From: an uncultured Lachnospiraceae bacterium
Lineage (GTDB): Bacteria > Bacillota > Clostridia > Lachnospirales > Lachnospiraceae
NCBI GenBank assembly: GCA_947175175.1
Contig: CAMWLV010000007.1
Location: 1-50,881, forward strand
DNA: 50,881 bases
Direction of reading: 5' to 3'
Shown: piece by piece, positions 18,293 to 26,307 of the stretch
Layout: each line of letters starts with the position of its first letter
How positions within the stretch are numbered: position 1 is the first letter of the stretch
Translations under genes and position numbers: made by a program
The notes under the pieces: model-generated
What the model saw: only the letters and a program-made list of their open reading frames with translations
Databases searched by the model: none
Told to the model about the DNA's origin: nothing

Positions 18293-19117
18293 ATGAAAAA
18301 AAGGATGAAAAAAATATGTGTCTGGTTACTTTTGGCTGCAGCGTTTGTCGGCTGCGGACAGAACGGAGAGGACGCTTTTGCAGGCAGCCGTTATGATTCC
18401 GATCTGGATTATATCATGGATAAAGGCAGCCTGACCGTCGGGGTGACGGAATTTGAGCCGCTGGATTATATGCAGGATGGCGAGTGGGTTGGATTCGATG
18501 CGGATATGGCGGGATTGTTTGCCCAAAACCTCGGCGTTTCGGTACAATTCGTGGAAATTGACTGGGATAAGAAAGTCAGTTTACTGAATAATGGGACCAT
18601 TGATTGTGTGTGGAATGGCATGACACTCACTGATGAAGTGCAGGCAGATATGTCATGTTCGCTTGCATACCTGAATAATGCGCAGATCATAGTGGTTCCA
18701 GTGAAAAACAGCGGTCAGCTGCAGACGGTGGAGGACTGTATGCATCTGCTCTTTGCAGTAGAAGCAGGTTCCGCAGGTGAGCAGGAGCTGAAAGACAGAA
18801 ATTACCGTTACACTGCAGCAGGTACACAGTTAAGCGCACTGCAGAATGTGGCTTCTGGCAAGGCTGATGCTGCAGTAATCGATGCGATTATGGCAGGCTC
18901 ACTGATCGGTTCCGGAAAACAATTTGAAAATCTGGTTGGTACACTCACTCTTAGCAGTGAAGAATATGGCATCGGCTTTCGGAAAAATTCGGATCTGGCA
19001 GAGCAGCTGAATGTGTTCTGGCTGGAAAACATGGAAAACGGTACAGTTGAGGCAGTCGCAGAACAATATGGAGTACAGGCAGCAGTCATAGATACGATGC
19101 AGCCTTGTAAAGAATAG
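18293..19117 (+). CDS. Amino-acid-type ABC solute-binding lipoprotein (SBP_bac_3)
   Basis: 274 residues with a lipoprotein signal; lipobox AFVGC gives lipidated Cys21. The mature part matches family-3 solute-binding proteins: GSLTVGVTEFEPLDYMQDGEWVGFDADMAGLFAQ at the N-terminal lobe, WNGMTLT in the hinge region, and YGIGFRKNSDL in the second lobe. These usually deliver polar amino acids to ABC permeases, but no permease or ATPase gene is adjacent. It ends the kinase operon (52 bp after the DegV-kinase stop), so it may present ligand to a kinase sensory domain instead (inference). Start chosen at 18293 by the AGGGG site and the signal peptide. A strong terminator follows. Confidence 0.88.
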   Translation: MKKRMKKICVWLLLAAAFVGCGQNGEDAFAGSRYDSDLDYIMDKGSLTVGVTEFEPLDYMQDGEWVGFDADMAGLFAQNLGVSVQFVEIDWDKKVSLLNNGTIDCVWNGMTLTDEVQADMSCSLAYLNNAQIIVVPVKNSGQLQTVEDCMHLLFAVEAGSAGEQELKDRNYRYTAAGTQLSALQNVASGKADAAVIDAIMAGSLIGSGKQFENLVGTLTLSSEEYGIGFRKNSDLAEQLNVFWLENMENGTVEAVAEQYGVQAAVIDTMQPCKE

Positions 19118-19134
19118 CGGAATAAGATAGGCAG

Positions 19135-19164
19135 AAACAGCTTGTTCGCAAGCTGTTTTTCTTA
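19135..19164 (+). terminator. Intrinsic terminator after the solute-binding gene
   Basis: AAACAGCTTG-TTCG-CAAGCTGTTT forms a 10-bp stem with a UUCG tetraloop, followed by TTCTTAT. This closes the operon that begins at 12634. Confidence 0.88.
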
Positions 19165-19245
19165 TGTCAAAAAATTTTCTTATGCAGCCGCACATATCAG
19201 TGGTTTTCTCCGTTATACTTTATGAGAGGGGGAGGTGTTTTTGGA

Positions 19246-19764
19246 ATGTCCATGGATATGGAAGAACAATATGATAAAATTTACCGCTACTGCTATTTCC
19301 GCCTGCACAATCAGCAGACAGCAGAGGATATCACGCAGGAAACATTTCTCCGTTATCTCGAAAAGTATCAGGGAAATACAGTGGAGCAGGCGTTAAAATG
19401 TCTCTACACAATTGCAAGAAATCTGTGTGTAGACGAATATCGAAGGTGTTCCAGAGAACGATTATGCGAGACTCAAAATGCATCAAATGACGGAGCAGTA
19501 AGTGGCTTTATGCAGGATACTTTCATACAACAACGTCTGATCAAAGAAAACGCAGAGGAACATCTTCTCACCAGTCTCGCAGTCAGAAAGGCGGTGGCGG
19601 CGCTTGGGCAGGACGAGCAGGAGCTTTTGCTGCTGCGCTATGTGAATGAAGTTCCGATTCAGACAATCGGGCAGCTGTTGGGGATTTCCCGGTTTACAGT
19701 GTACCGCAGATTGATGATGGTGACAAAGAAATTCAGGGAAGAATTGGGGAAGGAGGGATTTTGA
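19246..19764 (+). CDS. ECF-type RNA polymerase sigma factor
   Basis: About 172 residues with sigma-70 region 2 (YDKIYRYCYFRLHNQQTAEDITQETFLRYLEKY) and region 4 helix-turn-helix (LLLLRYVNEVPIQTIGQLLGISRFTVYRRLM), the architecture of extracytoplasmic-function sigma factors. Start at 19246 follows GGGGGAGG; 19252 and 19222 are alternatives. Its TGA overlaps the ATG of the next gene (TGATG), and an ABC transporter follows, so it likely directs expression of this membrane/ABC operon. No complete anti-sigma gene is adjacent. Confidence 0.88.
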   Translation: MSMDMEEQYDKIYRYCYFRLHNQQTAEDITQETFLRYLEKYQGNTVEQALKCLYTIARNLCVDEYRRCSRERLCETQNASNDGAVSGFMQDTFIQQRLIKENAEEHLLTSLAVRKAVAALGQDEQELLLLRYVNEVPIQTIGQLLGISRFTVYRRLMMVTKKFREELGKEGF

Positions 19765-20465
19765 TGAAGCAGATGTTAAAAAACGAGTTAAAATGTGCGT
19801 TTGAAGCACCAAAATCATTGCACAAAAAGGAGTTTCTGCGGATGCTGGAGCAGCCAAAGATCAGTATGCCGGCATTTGTTTTTTCACAGATTGGCTATAT
19901 CCGCAGATGGATATGGATTGTATCGATGTTGGTTTATGCCATATCTGTCATGGGAGCAGTATGGATGGAGGCAGATACGGTCTGGGTGATCTCTGCATTG
20001 ATGCCATTGCTGGCGCTGACGGTTGTCTCCGAGAGCGGACGTTCGGAGAATTACGAGATGGCAGAGCTGGAGATGGCGACGCGTTTTTCCCTGAGAAGTG
20101 TCCTCTTGGCAAGACTGGGGATTTTGGGCATGGAAAATCTGGTCATTCTCGGTCTGCTGCTGCCTGTCGGGATATGGCGGCAGGGGCTTGGCGTGTTTCA
20201 GGCGGGTGTCTATATTCTGTTTCCCTATCTGATGATGACGTTTGCAGGACTTTCGGTTGTCCGCAGGATTCGTGGGCGCGAGGCAGTCTATATCTGTATC
20301 GGCGTCGCAGTCTGCATTAGCTTTTTTGTGTTGGTGCTGCATGGCAGCATTCCGCAGTTAGATCAGGCGGACAGCCTCGTGGGGTGGATTGCCGCAATAT
20401 CTTTGTTGTGCATCGGAACAGCGCGGCAGTGTGTAGGCATTGTAAAAGGAATTGCGGCGGTGTAA
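19764..20465 (+). CDS. Integral membrane protein, sigma/ABC operon
   Basis: 233 residues: a ~45-residue cytosolic N-terminus (KNELKCAFEAPKSLHKKEFLRML) followed by about six hydrophobic helices with loop RRIRGREAV. I do not recognise a named family. Position between an ECF sigma factor and an ABC ATPase suggests either a third transporter subunit or an anti-sigma-like membrane partner holding the sigma factor through its cytosolic N-terminus (inference). The ATG at 19764 is preferred over the in-frame TTG at 19761 because GGAGGG is well placed and it forms the TGATG coupling. Confidence 0.75.
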   Translation: MKQMLKNELKCAFEAPKSLHKKEFLRMLEQPKISMPAFVFSQIGYIRRWIWIVSMLVYAISVMGAVWMEADTVWVISALMPLLALTVVSESGRSENYEMAELEMATRFSLRSVLLARLGILGMENLVILGLLLPVGIWRQGLGVFQAGVYILFPYLMMTFAGLSVVRRIRGREAVYICIGVAVCISFFVLVLHGSIPQLDQADSLVGWIAAISLLCIGTARQCVGIVKGIAAV

Positions 20466-20494
20466 AGCTGCTTCAAATGAAAGGGAGGTTATCT

Positions 20495-21226
20495 ATGAAG
20501 CTTGTGATTGATCGTGTATCGAAACAGTATCAGAACAGGATTGCGGTAGACCGCATTTCGGTAAATCTGCACCAAGGTGTCTATGGTCTGCTCGGCGCAA
20601 ACGGTGCGGGAAAGACTACGCTGATGCGGATGCTCTGCGGCATCTTAAAACCGACAGGGGGGACAATCGCATTTGACGGAATTGATGTGAGTGAGGAGGC
20701 ATACCGTGCCATTCTCGGGTATCTGCCACAGGATTTTGGGTATTATCCAGAGTTCAGCGCAATGGATTTTCTGCTGTATCTCGCGGCATTAAAGGGAATC
20801 CCGAAGGTACAGGCGAAGCGGAAGGCGAAGGAATTGTTAGAATTGGTATCTTTGCAGGATGTGAGCCGCAAGAAGATCAAGACCTTTTCAGGCGGCATGA
20901 AACAGCGGATTGGCATTGCGCAGGCATTGTTAAATGATCCAAAACTGTTGATTTTGGACGAGCCGACAGCAGGACTGGATCCAAAGGAACGGGTGCGGTT
21001 TCGCAAATTAATCGAAAGTCTGGGCAAGGACAGCATTGTGCTGTTGTCGACACATATTGTCTCGGACATTGAACATATCGCGGACGAGGTGCTGATGATG
21101 AAGGAAGGACAGCTGATTTATCAGGGAAAGTGGGACGATGAAAAAGGTGATCTGGAAGAATTTTATCTAACACAATTTGGGGAGGAAAATGCATATGAAT
21201 CATTTCGGGACGATATACCGCTATGA
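20495..21226 (+). CDS. ABC transporter ATP-binding protein
   Basis: 243 residues; complete nucleotide-binding domain with Walker A GANGAGKTT, Q-loop LPQDFGYYPEF, signature FSGGMKQR, Walker B LLILDEPTAGLDP and switch histidine in LLSTHIVSD. It pairs with the ABC-2-type permease immediately downstream, which it overlaps by 32 bp. Start at 20495 follows AAGGGAGG. The subfamily resembles exporters of lantibiotic-, lipid- or Na+-related substrates, but substrate is not determinable. Confidence 0.93.
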   Translation: MKLVIDRVSKQYQNRIAVDRISVNLHQGVYGLLGANGAGKTTLMRMLCGILKPTGGTIAFDGIDVSEEAYRAILGYLPQDFGYYPEFSAMDFLLYLAALKGIPKVQAKRKAKELLELVSLQDVSRKKIKTFSGGMKQRIGIAQALLNDPKLLILDEPTAGLDPKERVRFRKLIESLGKDSIVLLSTHIVSDIEHIADEVLMMKEGQLIYQGKWDDEKGDLEEFYLTQFGEENAYESFRDDIPL

Positions 21227-22415
21227 GGTGAAAAAAATCTTAAATAAAAAACTGACTTGGATCGTGTTTTTGAGCTGTGTGCTCTGCGCGGGAATGTTTG
21301 CCGCTGCCGACCTGACAGGGAATTACTATGTGGACGGAGAGGTATTTGATACCCATTACCATATGTTTCAGGTTGATCAGGAATACCGGATGGCGCTGTC
21401 CGGAAAGATGCTTGACCAGAAGCTTCTTGAAGAAATGTCGGAGGCATATGGGAAAGTGCCAACTACAGTGGAACGGTATACGCTGACGGATGAATACCAG
21501 ACCTATGCGCGCCCATACAGTGAGATTTTTAATATAGTCCGATTGTGGACACAGCAGTGGGATATTGACGAGCTCAAGGCATGGATACCAGACGAGGAGG
21601 CACTGTATGCATCAAGGATCGAGAATCTTGAGAAGGAGTGGCAGAATCTGCGGCTGTCCGATGTGGAGAAGGAATTTTGGCGGGAGAAAGAGACGCAGAC
21701 GGATACACCAGTTAGATATCTGTGTCACGACGGGTACAGCAAATTGATAAGTAATGGCATTAACACACTTGGTCTTTTAGTTCTTTTGTTTGTCTCGATC
21801 TGTATGGCGAGTGTCTTTACGGAGGAGCACACACGCAGGACTGACCAGTTAATCCTCTCAGGTGCCAAGGGAAAAAGTGTCGTATACTGGGCAAAGTTAG
21901 CGGCGGGAACCAGCATGTCAGCTGCCTGTGCTGCATTGTTGTCTATATTTGTGTTTGTCCTTGTCTTTGTGGTTTATGGGGCCGAGGGATTTCAGGTATC
22001 TTTGTGGCTTTGTCTGTATCTATGGGCATCGTCCTGTACGATGTCGCTCGGGCAGGCGTGTCTTATCGCATATGGCATTCTGATTCTCACGGCGGTTTTT
22101 GTCGGGGGGCTTGTGCTGGTATTGTCGGAGATATTACATAATAATATTGCGACGTTGTCGGTCTGTGTGGGCATGATCATAGCGGGAATGGTCGGCAAGG
22201 TACCTTACCAGTACAGGGTGCTCGCTCAATTTTGGGACTGGCTTCCAGTGCGGTTCTTGAATGCAGAACATATTTTTGATGCAAGGACGATTTCCGTGTT
22301 TGGGTATTGCTTTGTTTCGTGGAAAGTCGTGCCAGTCCTTTATATACTGGTCGGTGTGGCAGCAGCCATAGCCGGGAAGAATGTCTATAGAAATTATCAG
22401 GTATCAGGGCGATAA
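21195..22415 (+). CDS. ABC-2 type transporter permease
   Basis: 406 residues. One N-terminal helix (LTWIVFLSCVLCAGMFAAA) is followed by a ~150-residue charged extracytoplasmic segment and then five to six helices, the usual ABC-2 permease layout. The ATG at 21195 lies 9 nt after GGAGG and is preferred to 21189. It begins inside the ATPase gene, so the two are coupled. It is the last gene of the sigma-factor operon; decayed DNA follows. Confidence 0.87.
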   Translation: MNHFGTIYRYEVKKILNKKLTWIVFLSCVLCAGMFAAADLTGNYYVDGEVFDTHYHMFQVDQEYRMALSGKMLDQKLLEEMSEAYGKVPTTVERYTLTDEYQTYARPYSEIFNIVRLWTQQWDIDELKAWIPDEEALYASRIENLEKEWQNLRLSDVEKEFWREKETQTDTPVRYLCHDGYSKLISNGINTLGLLVLLFVSICMASVFTEEHTRRTDQLILSGAKGKSVVYWAKLAAGTSMSAACAALLSIFVFVLVFVVYGAEGFQVSLWLCLYLWASSCTMSLGQACLIAYGILILTAVFVGGLVLVLSEILHNNIATLSVCVGMIIAGMVGKVPYQYRVLAQFWDWLPVRFLNAEHIFDARTISVFGYCFVSWKVVPVLYILVGVAAAIAGKNVYRNYQVSGR

Positions 22416-22431
22416 AATAAAACAAGGGCGA

Positions 22432-22880
22432 TTACTTGATCTCCACTGGAATATGAATATCTGTGTTCCAATGATCTTGGATATGGATTTCAGCGATATC
22501 ATCCAGCAATACAGGTTCAGCGAAAAGTTCCGCGGCAAAAAAGCGAAAGCTTGTATTGTTCTGGCTGGTATCGCTCAGTGCGTATCCACTGCCGGTGGGT
22601 GATTTTTTTATGACACTGCCATCTTTTAAGACAATCGTTATAGAAGCGGACAATGCCCTTGGTTGTGTGCCTTTTCTTAAGCTTTTTGGCACGTGACAGT
22701 CTGGCAGATGCCAGATTCGGTGTTATGCCAATATCTGGCGCGCGTTGGCTCGATTTTCAATGCCGGGGCGAGTGCGCCAACACCGGCGGCGTCCCTGGCA
22801 GTCAGTTCTCTGGCTGCTTTTTGCTCTGTTTCACAGATTTTTATATTCAGCGGTGCGATTTGTGTTATAATATTCTTAGC
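22432..22880 (-). pseudogene. Degraded minus-strand gene remnant
   Basis: Two consecutive minus-strand reading stretches look protein-like but lie in different frames. From the MITE edge (22880) one reads IITQIAPLNIKICETEQKA ... KIEPTRARYWHNTESG and stops at 22677. The other continues from about 22715 as CHVPKSLRKG ... ASITIVLKDGSVIKK ... DDIAEIHIQDHWNTD and stops at 22432. A frameshift near 22700 in one original gene, cut at its 5' end by the MITE, would explain both. The C-terminal part is beta-rich; I could not name the family. It converges on the ABC permease gene. Confidence 0.4.
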
Positions 22881-23062
22881 CTTAAGGAACTGTAGGAAAA
22901 TAAGTGATACAGATTCCGCAGGATATTTCTTCGAGGTTAAATTGATAAATCAATTGGTCAAAAAACGTAAGCGTAGCGGGCTGCGGCGAGGCTTTTTGAT
23001 ATGCACAATCGGAGAAATAGACAAGTCAAGATGTATCAGTTATTTTCCTACAGTTCCTAAGG
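22880..23062. mobile_element. MITE-like element with 31-bp terminal inverted repeats
   Basis: Left end 22880-22911 and right end 23032-23062 are inverted copies: AAGGAACTGTAGGAAAATAA on the left, TTATTTTCCTACAGTTCCT on the right, differing at one internal base plus one indel at the outer edge. The 120-bp interior carries no ORF of note. The right end abuts an ArsR-type coding fragment exactly at its truncated edge. Shorter relatives with the same AAGGAACTGT ends and the interior string AGAAATAGACAAGTCAA occur at 47007-47066 and elsewhere. Confidence 0.75.
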
Positions 23063-23247
23063 AAGCCTATGGGAGCGAGCTGGCAAAGCATTTGAATCTG
23101 ACGACTGCGACGGTCTCCCATCACATGAATGCTCTTCTACTGGCAGGACTTGTCAAGGTGAGCCATGTGGATCACCGTGTATACTATACAACCGATAAAA
23201 AGGCGCTCGAGGAGGTGCTGGATTACGGTAAGGGAATATTGACTTGA
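23063..23247 (+). pseudogene. ArsR-type winged-helix regulator, 3' fragment
   Basis: The frame after the MITE reads EAYGSELAKHLNLTTATVSHHMNALLLAGLVKV and HVDHRVYYTTDKKALEEVLDYGK, the recognition helix and wing of an ArsR-family repressor. The N-terminal dimerisation part, normally 150 or more residues in this subtype, is absent; the frame upstream runs into MITE sequence. No start codon or ribosome binding site is present. Probably a non-functional remnant produced by MITE insertion and loss of the 5' part. Confidence 0.7.
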
Positions 23248-23356
23248 GGACATGTGGCAGTACACATTTGTTGAAATCATTTGGAAACCGTGCTATAATG
23301 AGCGTTAACGAGAAAGGAATACTTACAAGTTTTGCAGGCACATTTGTAAATGAAAG

Positions 23357-23377
23357 TTAAGGAACTGTTCAGAAATA
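23357..23377 (+). repeat. TAAGGAACTGT-family repeat end
   Basis: TTAAGGAACTGTTCAGAAATA matches the left end of the 47007 element base for base over most of its length. It forms the leader of the DtxR-like gene, directly before GGAGAG. Confidence 0.55.
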
Positions 23378-23387
23378 GGAGAGAGAA

Positions 23388-23756
23388 ATGATAGAAAATG
23401 AATCTGCTGAAAATTATCTGGAAACAATACTGATACTGAGCAAAAAGCTTCCCGTTGTACGTTCTGTTGATATTGCAAACGAACTGGGATTCAAGAAGTC
23501 GAGCGTCAGTATCGCAATGAAGAATCTTCGCGAAAAGAATCATATTACAGTTACAGATGCTGGATTTATATATCTTACAGATTCTGGAAAAAGTATTGCG
23601 GAGTTGATTTATGAGCGCCATCAGTTTATATCCGAGTGGTTTATCAAGCTGGGGGTGCCGGAGAATATTGCGATCGAGGATGCATGCAAGATGGAGCATA
23701 TCCTTAGCAAAGAGAGCTATGATGCAATGAAAAATTTTGTTAAACAACATATATAG
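23388..23756 (+). CDS. DtxR/MntR-family metal-dependent repressor (short)
   Basis: 122 residues. The N-terminal winged helix (ESAENYLETILILSKKLPVVRSVDIANELGFKKSSVSIAMKNLREKNHITV) and the following dimerisation helix (YERHQFISEWFIKLGV ... EDACKMEHILS) are those of DtxR/MntR regulators. It ends after the metal-binding/dimerisation helices, with no SH3-like domain, like MntR. Expected role is metal-dependent repression of iron or manganese uptake genes, none of which is adjacent. Start follows GGAGAGAG. Confidence 0.85.
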   Translation: MIENESAENYLETILILSKKLPVVRSVDIANELGFKKSSVSIAMKNLREKNHITVTDAGFIYLTDSGKSIAELIYERHQFISEWFIKLGVPENIAIEDACKMEHILSKESYDAMKNFVKQHI

Positions 23757-23903
23757 ATTGTTTTCTCATTTTGCGCAATTCTGCAAAATTATCTGTAAAA
23801 ATGGTTAAATTCTGCTAAAAAGCGACCACTTTTTCTAAAAAGATTGATTTTTTGTGGCAATAGTACTAAAATATTTTTAGAAAAAAGAGGGGGAATATGC
23901 AGA

Positions 23904-25700
23904 ATGAATGAAAATAACGGTAAGAAAAAAAGTTTGATCAGTTCAATTATGTTTCTGTGTTGTGCGGCGTCTGTTATTACTGCACTGGGAATTGGTGGAA
24001 ATTCTATTTTTTCTATCAAATCAATGTCGGCAACGTCTTATGTGACCTATGAGAGTGCGGTGGACGAAGGCTATCACACAGAGATCAAGTCACAGGTTCA
24101 GAGTACGATTTCAATTTTGCAGAGCGAATACGATAAAGCGCAGGCAGGGGAGAAAACCGAGGAGCAGGCGAAGAAGGACGCGAAAGAAATTGTGCGGGTC
24201 ATGCGGTACAGTGATGATCAGAGTGGTTATTTCTGGATTGACGATACTGATTACATACTGGTGATGCATCCAATTCTTCCAGAGCAGGAGGGAAATAACC
24301 GCTATGATCTCGAGGATCAGAATGGCATTATGATCATTCAGGAGATTATGAGTGTGTGCAAGAGCGCGGACAAGGGTGGTTATAATGAGTTCTATTTTAC
24401 GAAGTCGGACGGTGTGACCGTCGCGCCAAAGATTGCGTATTCTGAGATTTTTGAGCCATGGGGCTGGATCGTTTCCACAGGAAACTATATTGATGAGATG
24501 GATATGGCAAAAGCCAATGTCAGGAACGAGCTAAATAGAGAATACAGCGGTGTGCTGTTTCGATCCAATGTTGTGTTTGTTGTTGCTATTGTGGTAGCGC
24601 TGGTGGCGGCATTTTTTGTTGGCAAACGGATTGTGGCACCATTAAAGAAGATTCAGGGGTTTGCACAGAAGATATCCGAGGGAAATTTGACCACAGATGT
24701 CGATGTGCGGTCGCGGACGGAGATTGGTCAGACAGCAGATGCACTGCGCGTAGCACAGGAAAATATGCGTGGACTATTGAGGGGAATTACAGAAGTGTCG
24801 AACGGTGTAAATGCTGCACTGGGATCTTTTGATAAGGCATTTTATAATATGAAGGAATCCATCACACAGGTATCGGGTGCAGTGGATTCCATTGCTCAGA
24901 ATGTGACAAAGCAGGCGTCATCCACGGATGAGGCAAATGGCAGTGTCGTGATGATGGCAGATCAGATCAATCAGACGAGCGAAGAGGTGGCAAGTCTCGA
25001 CAGGAATGCAGAGGAGATGAACAGGATCAGTGAGCGGTCGATGAATACGCTGAAGCAGCTGATCGAGGTAAACAATAAGACACGTCAGAGTATCATTGCG
25101 ATGACCGAGCAGACTGCAAATACAAACAAGTCTGTGGAACAGATTCATATGGCGGCGAACCTGATCAATGAGATTTCTGACCAGACAAGCTTGCTTGCCT
25201 TAAATGCAAGTATCGAGGCTGCGAGAGCTGGAGAAGCAGGGAGAGGTTTTTCTGTTGTTGCAGACGAAATTGCGAAGCTGGCAAATCAGTCGGGGGATTC
25301 TGTGGAAGAAATCGGCAAGACAGTTGTGGAGCTGCAGAGCAATGCAGAGCGGTCTGTCGCTGTGATGCAGGAAATCAATGAGGCAATAGAGCTGCAGGTA
25401 AATTCATTGACAGAGACGCAGCGCATTATGGAGCAGCTGCATCGGGAACTTGCAAATTGCTTCTCGTCAGTGCATTCGATTGATACGATGACACAGGAGA
25501 TTGATAACCAGAGAGCAGATGTTACGGGTTCGCTATCTGTTTTGAATGATCTGGCGCAGGACAATGCATCTGTTGCGGAGGAGACCGCAGCAATGTCCAT
25601 GGAGCTTGCCAGAATGGTGGATGATTCCAGTCAAATTGTAGAGGAGCTGGAAGGAAAAGTTGAGACTTTGATCGAAGATGTGAATAAGTTTACATTGTAA
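23904..25700 (+). CDS. Methyl-accepting chemotaxis protein with single Cache sensor
   Basis: 598 residues: N-terminal membrane helix (~15-38), an extracytoplasmic Cache-type domain ([22 protein letters not shown] ... [13 protein letters not shown]), a second membrane helix near 215-235, a HAMP domain, and the signalling coiled coil with hairpin tip [35 protein letters not shown]. It should transmit extracellular small-molecule signals to CheA/CheW. No pentapeptide CheR tether is seen at the C-terminus (ends NKFTL). Start at 23904 follows AGAGGGGGAA; the open frame upstream is non-coding-like. Monocistronic, closed by a strong terminator. Confidence 0.93.
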   Translation: MNENNGKKKSLISSIMFLCCAASVITALGIGGNSIFSIKSMSATSYVTYESAVDEGYHTEIKSQVQSTISILQSEYDKAQAGEKTEEQAKKDAKEIVRVMRYSDDQSGYFWIDDTDYILVMHPILPEQEGNNRYDLEDQNGIMIIQEIMSVCKSADKGGYNEFYFTKSDGVTVAPKIAYSEIFEPWGWIVSTGNYIDEMDMAKANVRNELNREYSGVLFRSNVVFVVAIVVALVAAFFVGKRIVAPLKKIQGFAQKISEGNLTTDVDVRSRTEIGQTADALRVAQENMRGLLRGITEVSNGVNAALGSFDKAFYNMKESITQVSGAVDSIAQNVTKQASSTDEANGSVVMMADQINQTSEEVASLDRNAEEMNRISERSMNTLKQLIEVNNKTRQSIIAMTEQTANTNKSVEQIHMAANLINEISDQTSLLALNASIEAARAGEAGRGFSVVADEIAKLANQSGDSVEEIGKTVVELQSNAERSVAVMQEINEAIELQVNSLTETQRIMEQLHRELANCFSSVHSIDTMTQEIDNQRADVTGSLSVLNDLAQDNASVAEETAAMSMELARMVDDSSQIVEELEGKVETLIEDVNKFTL

Positions 25701-25706
25701 TATAAT

Positions 25707-25735
25707 AAAAAATGCCCTGGTAAAGGGCATTTTTT
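25707..25735. terminator. Bidirectional intrinsic terminator
   Basis: AAAAAATGCCC-TGGTAAA-GGGCATTTTTT: 11-bp stem with A- and T-runs at both sides, between the chemoreceptor (plus) and the IbrB-like gene (minus). Confidence 0.92.
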
Positions 25736-25742
25736 ATTTTAG

Positions 25743-26303
25743 CTATTCAATATCATCTTCTGGAAAGGGTGCGGCAGCGGCGGCCTTTTCATCGACTGGC
25801 GTCCATGCATTTCCAAACGGAATATCGCGAAACAGCGCAGCGAGTCCGGTAATCTGTTTTAGGCGCAGGATCTCATCCCGCTCCATGCCAAGATGTTTGG
25901 AAATCCACGCGTCGGAACGTCCCAACTCATGTAGTTCTTTGATAATATTACTCATCAAATCTACGCTATGGGAACCTCTTGCACGGTTATGGCGGATGGT
26001 GCTTGCCATGCGGTGGTCGAGAGGCTTGTTGATGACAGAAACAGGAAGCATACCGTTCTCACGCTCATAGATATCGGGGTAATCCAACATGATGCGGTAA
26101 CGGTGAAAACCATCCACGATGATATAATTGTCTTCAGGTTCATTGTGGTAGCAGACGATTGGCATCGTGTATCCGTCCTCCTTGATACTGTCATAGAGGA
26201 GTTTGAGTTCGGGTGGTGCTACAGAGTTCGGATTATACGTATTTGGTTTGATCTTCTCAACAGGAACTGAGATCACTTGATATACAGGGCTTTGATATGT
26301 CAT
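25743..26303 (-). CDS. ParB-like nuclease-domain protein, IbrB type
   Basis: 186 residues with a ParB/sulfiredoxin-type N-terminal domain: VPVEKIKPNTYNPNSV ... LYDSIKEDGYTMPIVCYHN ... YIIVDGFHRYRIM, followed by an HTH-like helix pair (LMSNIIKELHELGRSDAWISKHLGMERDEILRLKQI). It follows the PAPS-reductase-like gene by 4 bp on the same strand; this ParB plus PAPS-reductase pairing is that of E. coli IbrB/IbrA, reported as regulators, and is also met on mobile elements. An Ala-rich acidic tail ends the protein. It is not a chromosome-partitioning ParB: no ParA and no parS-binding domain. Confidence 0.82.
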   Translation of the reverse strand: MTYQSPVYQVISVPVEKIKPNTYNPNSVAPPELKLLYDSIKEDGYTMPIVCYHNEPEDNYIIVDGFHRYRIMLDYPDIYERENGMLPVSVINKPLDHRMASTIRHNRARGSHSVDLMSNIIKELHELGRSDAWISKHLGMERDEILRLKQITGLAALFRDIPFGNAWTPVDEKAAAAAPFPEDDIE

Positions 26304-26307
26304 AATT

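Noticed and set aside
22693-23247. Single 184-residue plus-strand gene
   Set aside because: The N-terminal two thirds come from a minus-strand remnant and from MITE sequence; only the last ~60 residues are an ArsR fragment.
25743-26303. Chromosome partitioning parB
   Set aside because: No parA, no parS-like palindrome and the protein lacks the ParB central DNA-binding and C-terminal dimer domains; the IbrB pairing explains it better.
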